Shown here: in pieces, positions 7,336-12,801 of the stretch | How the letters are laid out: each line of letters begins with the position of its first letter | Position numbering within the stretch: position 1 is the stretch's first letter | Source: Thermoanaerobaculaceae bacterium | GTDB taxonomy: Bacteria > Acidobacteriota > Thermoanaerobaculia > Thermoanaerobaculales > Thermoanaerobaculaceae | Direction: 5' to 3' | Length of the DNA: 12,801 nt | Assembly: GCA_022865555.1 (NCBI GenBank) | Contig: JALHTD010000220.1 | Span: 1-12,801 of the forward strand | Made by a program: the position numbers and the translations under genes | Notes under the pieces: generated by a model | Database searches by the model: none | What the model was told of the DNA's origin: nothing | Seen by the model: the letters and a program-made list of their open reading frames with translations, nothing else

Positions 7336-7346
7336 TTTGCTAGAGT
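7336..7346 (+). promoter_or_regulatory. Extended -10-like element (TTTGCTAGAGT) before the FN3 lipoprotein gene
   Basis: TGCTAGAGT fits the extended -10 pattern TGnTAnnnT. The core TAGAGT (7341-7346) ends 8 nt before the ATG at 7355, so a transcript from here would have almost no leader. No -35 hexamer is clear, and no Shine-Dalgarno is seen between the element and the ATG. The remaining hslU-lipoprotein gap (7256-7335) holds only weak inverted repeats such as GCCGAA (7285-7290) / TTCGGC (7308-7313). Confidence 0.4.
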
Positions 7347-7354
7347 GATCGCCG

Positions 7355-8398
7355 ATGCGACCGCCATGGCACCTGCTGCTCGCGGTCGGTATTGTGGCCC
7401 TCGCCGCGTGCGGGCGCAAGGCGCCGCCGCTGCCGCCGATCGTCGAGGTTCCGGAGACCACCACCAACCTGTGGGCGTACCAGGATGGAGCGGAGGTGGT
7501 GCTCACCTGGGCCTACCCGCAGCTGACCCGCGGGGGCCAACAGCTGACCGACCTCGCGCGGGTGGAGGTGTGGCGCCTGGAAGTGCCGTCGGGCCAGGAG
7601 CAGGTCGGCTCAGGGCCGCAGGGGGAAGATCTCCGGCGCCAGCTCATGCTCGGGCGCGGGAAGCTGGCGGCACGGCTGGAGGAAACGTCGCTGCAGGCCG
7701 CTACCCGCGGCAGCTCCCTCACCTACCGCGACAAGCTGCCGGAGATGCCGACAGGCACTTCGCTGCCATCGCTCTGGTACGCGGTGCGCTCGCGCCGCGA
7801 GGACGGCACGCCCTCGGCGCTCTCCAACATCGTGAGCTGGCAGCCGCGGCCGGTGCCGCCCACCCCGACCGGGGTTGTGGCCGAGCCACAGGCGGGCGGG
7901 ATCGCTCTCTCGTGGGGCGAGGTTCCGGGCTTCGGCTACGTGGTGGAGCGGCGGGGATCTACGGCCGCACCGTGGGAGGCCGTCTCGGCGATCGGGATCG
8001 AGAAGCCGTCGTACCTCGACACCACGGCGGAGCAGGGCCAAGCCTGGAACTACCGGGTGCGCTCGTACCTCAAGTTTGCGGCGAGCCCACCGAGCCAGGA
8101 GCTGGAGGTGCCGTACCCGGACATCTACCCGCCTGCGCCCGTGACCTCGTTCATCTGCCTGCCCGAGCCGGGCCAGGTGCAGCTGCGCTGGGAGGCATCA
8201 CCGGAGCCCAAGGTCACGTACAAGATCTTCCGCCGCCAGGGTGAGGGCGGCTGGAATCACCTCGAGGAAAAGTTCCAGGGCACCGAATACACCGACACCG
8301 CCCCGCCGTCGGGTGAGGTCGAGTACGCGGTGAAGGCGGTGGATGCGGCGGGCAACCAGTCGGACGCGGTCTACTGCAAGGTGCGGACGGGCACGTGA
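7355..8398 (+). CDS. Lipoprotein with fibronectin type III-like repeats and LptM-like N-terminus
   Basis: The product is 347 aa. A short hydrophobic signal ends in a perfect lipobox, LAAC, with the lipidated Cys at residue 19. The mature start CGRKAPPLPP resembles the CGxKGPL.(F/Y)P start of LptM (YifL), the small lipoprotein encoded just upstream of dapF in enterobacteria. The rest reads as three fibronectin-III-like beta units: about 34-165 (with VEVWRLEV and LWYAVRSRREDG), 168-256 (VVERR, WNYRVRSYL) and 258-346 (YKIFRRQ, VEYAVKAVDAAGNQSD). Fn3 units usually bind proteins or sugars; no enzyme motif is present. The protein is probably held in the inner or outer membrane facing the periplasm; Gly at +2 carries no Asp retention signal. 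The stop overlaps dapF (GTGA), so the pair is translationally coupled. Confidence 0.8.
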   Translation: MRPPWHLLLAVGIVALAACGRKAPPLPPIVEVPETTTNLWAYQDGAEVVLTWAYPQLTRGGQQLTDLARVEVWRLEVPSGQEQVGSGPQGEDLRRQLMLGRGKLAARLEETSLQAATRGSSLTYRDKLPEMPTGTSLPSLWYAVRSRREDGTPSALSNIVSWQPRPVPPTPTGVVAEPQAGGIALSWGEVPGFGYVVERRGSTAAPWEAVSAIGIEKPSYLDTTAEQGQAWNYRVRSYLKFAASPPSQELEVPYPDIYPPAPVTSFICLPEPGQVQLRWEASPEPKVTYKIFRRQGEGGWNHLEEKFQGTEYTDTAPPSGEVEYAVKAVDAAGNQSDAVYCKVRTGT

Positions 8399-9207
8399 AC
8401 TTCGCCAAGCTGCACGGGGCCGGCAACGACTTCCTGCTGTTCGACGGGCGCTCCGACCCGTCTCTCGCGGACGCCCTGCCGACCCTCGTCTCGCGCCTGT
8501 GCCACCGTCGCTTCGGCCTCGGCGCCGATGGTGTGCTGCTCCTGAAGCCGGCCGGTCCCAACGAGGCGAGGGTGGTGTACTGGAACGCCGATGGCTCCGA
8601 GGTGGCGTTCTGCGCCAACGCCACCCGGTGTGCCGCTCGCTTTGCCGCCGAGCGCTGGGGGTGGCGCAAGATGGTGCTGGCGACCGGGTACGCGGCGATC
8701 CCGGCGGCGGTGGAGGGGGAGCAGGTGACGCTGCGGCTGCCCGCCCCAACCGACCTGCGTCCTTGGCTTCAGTTGGTCGTTGCCGATTGGACGGTGGCCG
8801 TCCGCTACCTGGTGGTCGGGGTGCCGCAACTGGTGGTGCGGGTAGCGTGGCCCGACTTCTGGCGGCGCAGCCTGGAGCCGGTAGGGCCGGCCCTGCGCGG
8901 CCACCCCGATCTCGGCGAGGGTGGCGCCAACGTCAACTTCGTACAGGTGGAGGACGGCATGCTCGCGGTGCGCTCGTGGGAGCGCGGGGTGGAGGGCGAG
9001 ACGCTTTCGTGTGGGTCCGGCGACGTGGCCGCCGCCCTCGTGGCGCTCGCCGAGGGGTGGGTCGCGGCGCCGCCGGCCGTGCGCACGGCATCGGGACGGG
9101 TGCTGCTGGTGGAGCCCGAGGGCGCCCCGCCCGCCTGCCCCTCGCGCTTCTCGGGCGCCGCCGAGTGGGTGGCCGAGGGGGTGGTCCACCCCGAGCTCCT
9201 GCGCTGA
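8395..9207 (+). CDS. dapF: Diaminopimelate epimerase (divergent)
   Basis: DapF interconverts LL- and meso-diaminopimelate for lysine and peptidoglycan synthesis, without a cofactor, using two Cys. The 270-aa product from GTG 8395 begins NFAKLHGAGNDFLLFD, the usual opening, and has GLGADGVLLL (41-50). The catalytic Cys pair is present: C73 in AFCANATRC and C206 in ERGVEGETLSCGSGD. N181 (GANVNF), E197 and R198 (WERG) match substrate-binding residues. Two motifs depart from the consensus. The usual CGNG(A/G)RC reads CANATRC, and the block usually written GxPH reads GVPQ, with Gln145 replacing the conserved His. The enzyme may still be an epimerase because both Cys, Asn, Glu and Arg remain, but substrate preference cannot be assumed. 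The gene overlaps the lipoprotein gene by 4 bp and is followed after about 60 bp by the sigma factor. Confidence 0.88.
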   Translation: MNFAKLHGAGNDFLLFDGRSDPSLADALPTLVSRLCHRRFGLGADGVLLLKPAGPNEARVVYWNADGSEVAFCANATRCAARFAAERWGWRKMVLATGYAAIPAAVEGEQVTLRLPAPTDLRPWLQLVVADWTVAVRYLVVGVPQLVVRVAWPDFWRRSLEPVGPALRGHPDLGEGGANVNFVQVEDGMLAVRSWERGVEGETLSCGSGDVAAALVALAEGWVAAPPAVRTASGRVLLVEPEGAPPACPSRFSGAAEWVAEGVVHPELLR

Positions 9208-9268
9208 CCTCGCTCGTGAGACGTTCCCGATGCAGCATGTACACGAAACGGGGGAACCGGTGCCTCTT

Positions 9269-9787
9269 ATGAGCGTGGACGACGCGACAGGCGATCTGGT
9301 GCGGGCGGCGCGCGGCGGGGACCGGGAGGCGTTCGGCCTCCTGGCCGAGCGCAGCTGGCACCGCCTCGTGCGCCTGGCGCGCTCGGTGGTGGGGGAGTTG
9401 GAGGCCGAGGACGCGGTCCAGGATGGCCTGGTGGCCGCCTGGGGTCGGCTCGGGAGCCTCGCGGACCCCGACCGCTTCGACGCCTGGGTGAGCCGGATCG
9501 TGTTCCGGCGCTGCCTGCGGGCGAACCGACGGCAGCGCGGCTGGGTGTCGCTGGATGCGGTTCCGGAAGCAGCCATCGGCTGCGACCCGGCGGCATCGCT
9601 GAGCGCCTGGCAGCTCCTCTCGCGCCTGGCGCCCCGGCAGCGCGCGGTGCTCCACCTCACGGTGGTCGAGGGGATGACCGACGCGGAGATCGCGCCCCTG
9701 CTGGCGATCACCCCGGCCTCGGTGCGGGCGCACCGCAGGCGGGCGCGGGAGAGCATCGCCCGGCTGCTCCAAGGAGGAAAGTCATGA
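9269..9787 (+). CDS. ECF-type RNA polymerase sigma factor
   Basis: The product is 172 aa from ATG 9269. An in-frame ATG at 9230 would add 13 residues (MQHVHETGEPVPL); I prefer 9269 because region 2 (GDLVRAARGGDREAF) then starts at residue 8, as in most ECF factors, though neither start has an ideal ribosome site. Sigma-2 spans about 8-90: AEDAVQDGLVAAW is region 2.1-2.2 and FDAWVSRIVFRRCLRANRR is 2.3-2.4. Sigma-4 spans about 113-168 with the helix-turn-helix MTDAEIAPLLAITPASVRAHRRRARESI. There is no sigma-3 or sigma-1.1. The protein would direct RNA polymerase to a small envelope or stress regulon. Its stop overlaps the next gene (ATGA), which encodes a membrane protein with the layout of an anti-sigma factor. 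Confidence 0.9.
   Translation: MSVDDATGDLVRAARGGDREAFGLLAERSWHRLVRLARSVVGELEAEDAVQDGLVAAWGRLGSLADPDRFDAWVSRIVFRRCLRANRRQRGWVSLDAVPEAAIGCDPAASLSAWQLLSRLAPRQRAVLHLTVVEGMTDAEIAPLLAITPASVRAHRRRARESIARLLQGGKS
9771..9777 (+). promoter_or_regulatory. Strong Shine-Dalgarno for the putative anti-sigma gene
   Basis: AAGGAGG lies inside the last codons of the sigma factor gene, 6 nt before ATG 9784. It decides the start of the downstream gene and should give high translation of it relative to the sigma factor, as is usual for sigma/anti-sigma pairs. Confidence 0.75.
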
Positions 9788-10143
9788 AAGACCCGGATCT
9801 CAACGACGAGCTCTCGAGGTTCGAGGACGAGCTGCGCGCCTGGGGCGCCCGGCCGCTGCGCACCCCAGCGTCGGCCGCCCGCCAGCGCGTGACCGCCCGG
9901 CTGTCGCTGGCGCGCCAGCCGATCCCCTGGCTGCGGCTGGCCGCCAGCGCGGCGCTCGTGATCGTTCTGGTGATCGTGACCTGGGTGGGGGCGCCGGGGC
10001 CGGCGCGGGAGAGCGCGGCGGTGGCACGCGGTAGCTTCCCACCGCCGGTAGACCCGAACGTGGTTGTGTGGGTGCTGGACTCCCGCACCACGGTGTACTT
10101 CGTGCTGGGCCCGAACGGCTCGGCAAAGGGAGGTGTGTCGTGA
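9784..10143 (+). CDS. Single-pass membrane protein, putative anti-sigma factor
   Basis: The product is 119 aa: an acidic N-terminus (about 1-22), a basic stretch, one strong transmembrane helix (about 50-69) and a short outer part of about 50 residues with the beta-like block PNVVVWVLDSRTTVYFVL (91-108). There is no signal peptide, so the N-terminus should be cytoplasmic and the C-terminus periplasmic. Position directly after an ECF sigma gene, with a 4-bp overlap, and this topology are the reasons for the anti-sigma call. The zinc-binding HxxxCxxC motif of ZAS-type anti-sigma factors is absent, and I recognise no named anti-sigma fold, so function is inferred from context. Its stop overlaps the next gene's GTG start. 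Confidence 0.6.
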   Translation: MKDPDLNDELSRFEDELRAWGARPLRTPASAARQRVTARLSLARQPIPWLRLAASAALVIVLVIVTWVGAPGPARESAAVARGSFPPPVDPNVVVWVLDSRTTVYFVLGPNGSAKGGVS

Positions 10144-11009
10144 CCACGAAAATGAGACTTGGCCTGCTGATCCTCGTTACGATCTCGATCGCCGCTTGCC
10201 CATTCACCGCTACGGCCGAGGAGAAGGAGGGCGTCTTTACGGTGTTCAGGGTGCTCGTCGGCAAGCCGGCGGTAGCCGAGTCCGGAGGCGCGTCCGTTCT
10301 GATCGTGCCCGGCACCGTGGTGATGCTCGGCAAGAGCCCGGAGCAGGATGCCACCGACGTGCTCCAGGTGATGGGCAAGCTCAAGGAGGCGTACCGGCTG
10401 GGCGAGGTCTCGCTTGCCTCATCGTTCGCCAGGACCCTGGCGGCGGAGCAGGAGGTCGGGGTGCCTGCGGTCGTGGGGGATCTCGAGATCCGCGCCACGC
10501 TACTGGGCTTTGATGCGAAGCAGGCAACGTACGGCGTGTCGATCAAGGAGCGTGGCACGGTGGTCTCGGAGCCCAGGATCACCATCCCACGCGGCGAACG
10601 CGGGATCGTCGGCAGCCGGGACGGCGCCGCGGCTCCCTACTTCTTCCTTACCGTCGAGCCGCTCAAGCCTTTTCGGGCGCCTGTGCCGAAGGCGGAGGGA
10701 GACACGGGGGAGATCACACCTCCCAAGATCGCGTCCAAGGTAACGCCCGTCTTCCCCCAGCAGGCGCGCAAGGCCGGCATCGACGGCGTAGTGATGCTGG
10801 GGTGCACCATCGGAACCGACGGCAGCGTGCAGGAGATCCAGCCAGTTCGGTCGGAGCCGATGGGGCTCACGGAGGCGGCGATGGACGCGGTGAGGCAGTG
10901 GCGCTACGAACCGGCACGCACCGCAAGCGGCAAACCTATTGCGGTGTTCACGACGGTCACGATCTCCTTCCTGCTCGACCGTTCAGCGCCGGAGAAGCCC
11001 AAGAAGTAA
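10140..11009 (+). CDS. Exported protein with C-terminal TonB domain
   Basis: The product is 289 aa from GTG 10140, chosen because GGGAGG sits 6 nt upstream; ATG 10152 is an alternative. The N-terminus (KMRLGLLILVTISIAAC) is an export signal. IAAC (17-20) fits a lipobox, but ATA-EE (24-28) could be a signal peptidase I site, so lipidation is uncertain. Residues 30-175 form an unrecognised, probably beta-rich domain (FTVFRVLVGKP at 33-43 through APYFFLTVEPL at 165-175). Residues 193-279 match the TonB C-terminal domain: PPKIASKVTPVFPQQARKAG, GVVMLGCTIGTDGSVQ, MDAVRQWRYEPA and GKPIAVFTTVTISF. It lacks the Pro-rich span of true TonB. It forms an operon with the sigma and membrane-protein genes and may be a periplasmic sensor or partner in that circuit; this role is inferred. 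Confidence 0.75.
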   Translation: MTTKMRLGLLILVTISIAACPFTATAEEKEGVFTVFRVLVGKPAVAESGGASVLIVPGTVVMLGKSPEQDATDVLQVMGKLKEAYRLGEVSLASSFARTLAAEQEVGVPAVVGDLEIRATLLGFDAKQATYGVSIKERGTVVSEPRITIPRGERGIVGSRDGAAAPYFFLTVEPLKPFRAPVPKAEGDTGEITPPKIASKVTPVFPQQARKAGIDGVVMLGCTIGTDGSVQEIQPVRSEPMGLTEAAMDAVRQWRYEPARTASGKPIAVFTTVTISFLLDRSAPEKPKK

Positions 11010-11030
11010 CCCGTGCAGCGACGTAAGGCA

Positions 11031-11057
11031 GGGCCCCGGCGGTTGGAGCCGGGGCCC
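11031..11057 (+). terminator. GC-rich perfect hairpin ending the sigma/TonB-domain operon
   Basis: GGGCCCCGGC (11031-11040) and GCCGGGGCCC (11048-11057) form a perfect 10-bp stem with a 7-nt loop. The stem can extend by GCA/TGC past one bulged base. It starts 21 bp after the TonB-domain gene stop. There is no T-run after it, so it is either a terminator of the non-U-tract type or an mRNA 3'-end stabiliser. Confidence 0.6.
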
Positions 11058-11094
11058 GTGCCGTTCGGGCGCGAGGAGAGCGTGCAGCCGCAGA

Positions 11095-11123
11095 TTGACC
11101 CTCGTGCGCCCGCGTCGTAGCAT
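11095..11123 (+). promoter_or_regulatory. Sigma-70-type promoter of the symporter gene
   Basis: TTGACC (11095-11100) and TAGCAT (11118-11123) are separated by exactly 17 bp, the optimal spacing, in an intergenic gap after the hairpin. Transcription would begin near 11130 and leave a leader of about 60 nt ending in AGGGAGAGG (11171-11179) before the ATG at 11190. This is the best -35/-10 pair in the window. Confidence 0.6.
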
Positions 11124-11189
11124 CGCCGCGTCGATCACGGTCCCGAGCGCCGCCGTTGGCCGGCGATCACAGGGAGAGGCAAGACCGCC

Positions 11190-12467
11190 ATGAAGCTCCA
11201 CACCAAGATCCTGCTCGGTCTCCTCGCGGGCGCCGTGACGGGCGTCACGGTCAACCTGCTGACGGGAGGCGGGCCACTGACCCAGCGCGTGATCTCCCTC
11301 GTCACCGAGCCGGTCGGCAAGATGTGGCTCTCCGCCCTGATCATGATCGTGATCCCGCTGATCATCTCCACGCTCTCGCTCGGGGTCGCCGGGTTGGGGA
11401 GCCTCAGGCGCCTGGGCCGCATCGGCATCATCACGATCGTGAGCTTCCTCTGTCTGACCGCGGCCTCCGCCATCCTCGGGCTTACCCTGATGAACTTCTT
11501 CCAGCCGGGGCGCAGCCTCGACCCTGCGGTCAAGGCCCGCCTGATGGAGACCTACAAGGGGCAGACCGCGGGTGCGATGGGGCTGTCGGAGGGAGCGTTC
11601 GGCATCGACCTGCTGGTCAAGATCGTGCCGCGCAACCCGTTGCAGGCGGCTGCCAACGGCGACATGCTGGCGGTCATCTTCTTCGCCCTGATGATCGGGG
11701 TGGCGATCACCGCGATCCCGGCGGAGCGCGCGGAACCGATGGTCAAGTTCCTCGACAGCCTCGGGCACATCTCGGTGGCAATCATCCACCTGGTGATGAA
11801 GGTGGCACCGATCGGCGTCTTCTGCCTGATCTTCAGCGTCACCGCGCGCTTCGGGTTCCACCTGCTCATCAACCTGCTGCAGTACGTGCTGACGGTCGTC
11901 GGTGGGCTCGCGATCTTCCAGTTCATCGGCTACCCGCTCGTCCTTGCGCTGGTGTCGAAGTTTCCGCCTCTGGAGTTCTTCCGGAAGATCCGGATCGTGA
12001 TGATCACGGCGTTCTCCACGTCCTCCAGCAACGCCACACTGCCGACGACGCTTCAGACGAGCGAGGAGCGCCTCGGCATACCCAACGAGATCGGGGGTTT
12101 CGTCCTGCCGCTGGGCGCCACGATGAACATGAACGGGACCTCGCTGTACGAGGGCGCCACCGTGCTGTTCCTGGCCCAGGTGTTCGGGGTCCACCTGTCG
12201 CTCGGCACGCAAGTGGTCGTGGTGCTCCTGGCCGTGCTCACCGCCATCGGAACCGCAGGGGTCCCAGGGGGCTCGATTCCCCTGATGATGATGGTCCTGG
12301 GCATGGTTGGGGTGCCGATGGAGGGGATCGCGATCATCCTGGGCGTGGACCGCATCCTCGACATGTGCCGGACGACGTTGAACGTCACCGGCGACCTGGT
12401 GACCGCGACGATCGTGTCCCGCTTCGAGGGCGTGATGCTGCGCCCGTCGCCCATGGCAGAGGACTAG
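11190..12467 (+). CDS. Dicarboxylate/amino acid:cation symporter (DAACS, GltP/EAAT-like)
   Basis: The product is 425 aa with the many hydrophobic segments of the glutamate transporter family, normal length. Signature blocks are all present. STSSSNATLPTT (277-288) is the HP1 serine-rich loop and GATMNMNGTSLYEG (309-322) is the TM7 motif. TAGVPGGSIP (355-364) is the HP2 tip and GVDRILDMCRTTLNVTGD (385-402) is TM8. By alignment to GltPh, D391, R394, T395 and N398 match the residues that hold the amino and side-chain carboxyl groups, favouring an acidic amino acid such as aspartate or glutamate over a plain dicarboxylate. N315 replaces the Asp of the usual NMDGT motif, a residue tied to a sodium site. 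ATG 11190 follows AGGGAGAGG. The gene has its own promoter and ends 27 bp from the convergent downstream gene. Confidence 0.93.
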   Translation: MKLHTKILLGLLAGAVTGVTVNLLTGGGPLTQRVISLVTEPVGKMWLSALIMIVIPLIISTLSLGVAGLGSLRRLGRIGIITIVSFLCLTAASAILGLTLMNFFQPGRSLDPAVKARLMETYKGQTAGAMGLSEGAFGIDLLVKIVPRNPLQAAANGDMLAVIFFALMIGVAITAIPAERAEPMVKFLDSLGHISVAIIHLVMKVAPIGVFCLIFSVTARFGFHLLINLLQYVLTVVGGLAIFQFIGYPLVLALVSKFPPLEFFRKIRIVMITAFSTSSSNATLPTTLQTSEERLGIPNEIGGFVLPLGATMNMNGTSLYEGATVLFLAQVFGVHLSLGTQVVVVLLAVLTAIGTAGVPGGSIPLMMMVLGMVGVPMEGIAIILGVDRILDMCRTTLNVTGDLVTATIVSRFEGVMLRPSPMAED

Positions 12468-12494
12468 GCGCGTCCGGTCGACGGGAGGTGCGGA

Positions 12495-12801
12495 CTACGC
12501 GAGGCCGAGGCGCCGGCGCACCAGGTTCTCGGTGCCGCCGGCGACGACCAGCGACTGCGGCACGGAGCCGAGCGCCGGGAACGCGAAAGTCTCGGCCCGG
12601 AAGGTGAGCATCGAAGAGGTGAAATCGATGGTCACCTGGTCGCCCGGGATGATGGTGCGCCGCTTCTCGCCGACCTCCTTGGCAAACAACGCCGTGAGGC
12701 GCCGCACGAACTCCGGGGTCTCGACGCACAGGAAGCCGTTGTTGAAAGCGTTCCGCAGGTACGTCTGCGAGAACGACCCGGCGATCACCAGGGGTATCCC
12801 C
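12495..12801 (-). CDS. Aconitase/isopropylmalate dehydratase-type swivel domain, C-terminal part (5' end outside window)
   Basis: About 101 codons are visible on the minus strand, and the frame is open to the window edge, so the N-terminal part is missing. The reading GIPLVIAGSFSQTYLRNAFNNGF corresponds to the domain-4 (LeuD-like) stretch of aconitase-superfamily enzymes, where xSFxxxYxRNxxNxG carries residues that hold the substrate. It continues with ETPEFVRRL, PGDQVTIDFTSSMLTF and ends SVPQSLVVAGGTENLVRRRLGLA, a C-terminus like that of homoaconitase/3-isopropylmalate dehydratase-type proteins. These [4Fe-4S] hydratases move a hydroxyl group between adjacent carbons. Whether this is a separate LeuD-type small subunit, a fused aconitase-like hydratase or a homoaconitase cannot be told from this fragment. 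Confidence 0.65.
   Translation of the reverse strand, partial: GIPLVIAGSFSQTYLRNAFNNGFLCVETPEFVRRLTALFAKEVGEKRRTIIPGDQVTIDFTSSMLTFRAETFAFPALGSVPQSLVVAGGTENLVRRRLGLA

Noticed and set aside
9230..9268. Sigma-factor autoregulated promoter (GGGGGAACCGG at about 9250-9260 as an ECF -35)
   Set aside because: GGAACC resembles ECF -35 boxes, but a matching CGTC-like -10 at 16-17 bp would fall inside the coding region downstream of the chosen start, so it is not supported.
10983..12212. 409-codon minus-strand open frame opposite the symporter
   Set aside because: Asp/Arg/His/Gln-rich antisense translation without motifs; the plus-strand transporter carries all family signatures.

Overview
This 12.8 kb stretch is GC-rich bacterial chromosome, tightly packed, with no RNA gene, CRISPR array, insertion sequence or phage gene that I can see. 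Almost every base lies in or next to a recognisable gene. Gene content (folate-dependent TrmFO, ClpQ-like HslV with HslU, a small ECF sigma factor followed by a one-helix membrane protein and a secreted TonB-C-domain protein, and a fibronectin-III lipoprotein) and the GC-rich codon use suggest a diderm bacterium of the Acidobacteriota or a deltaproteobacterial-type lineage. That placement is inference; no rRNA marker is present.

Left part (1-7255): the conserved housekeeping order topA - trmFO - xerC - hslV - hslU, known from Bacillus (topA-trmFO-codV-codW-codX) and other phyla. Here it is interrupted by two minus-strand genes. One is a membrane-anchored YiiX/YebB-type NlpC/P60 cysteine hydrolase between trmFO and xerC; the other is a 10-TM EamA/DMT transporter between xerC and hslV. 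The cluster is therefore split into at least three plus-strand transcription units (topA-trmFO, xerC, hslV-hslU), and promoter-like elements sit just in front of several starts.

Middle part (7355-9207): a lipoprotein with three fibronectin-III-like units and an LptM-like N-terminus (CGRKAPPLPP) is translationally coupled to a divergent diaminopimelate epimerase gene, dapF. Together they suggest an envelope and peptidoglycan-precursor unit.

Right part (9230-11009): an ECF-type sigma factor, a one-helix membrane protein that is probably its anti-sigma factor, and an exported protein with a C-terminal TonB domain. All three genes overlap by 4 bp, so this is a compact regulatory operon. It ends in a strong GC-rich hairpin. 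A well-spaced sigma-70-type promoter then drives an acidic amino acid / dicarboxylate:cation symporter (11190-12467). The window closes with the 3' end of a minus-strand gene for an aconitase/isopropylmalate-dehydratase-type swivel domain.

Most of the window is ordinary housekeeping sequence. The least expected parts are the sigma/anti-sigma/TonB-domain operon, the FN3 lipoprotein with an LptM-like start next to dapF, the substitutions in DapF motifs, and the anchored cysteine hydrolase. I see no clearly new defence or mobile system.
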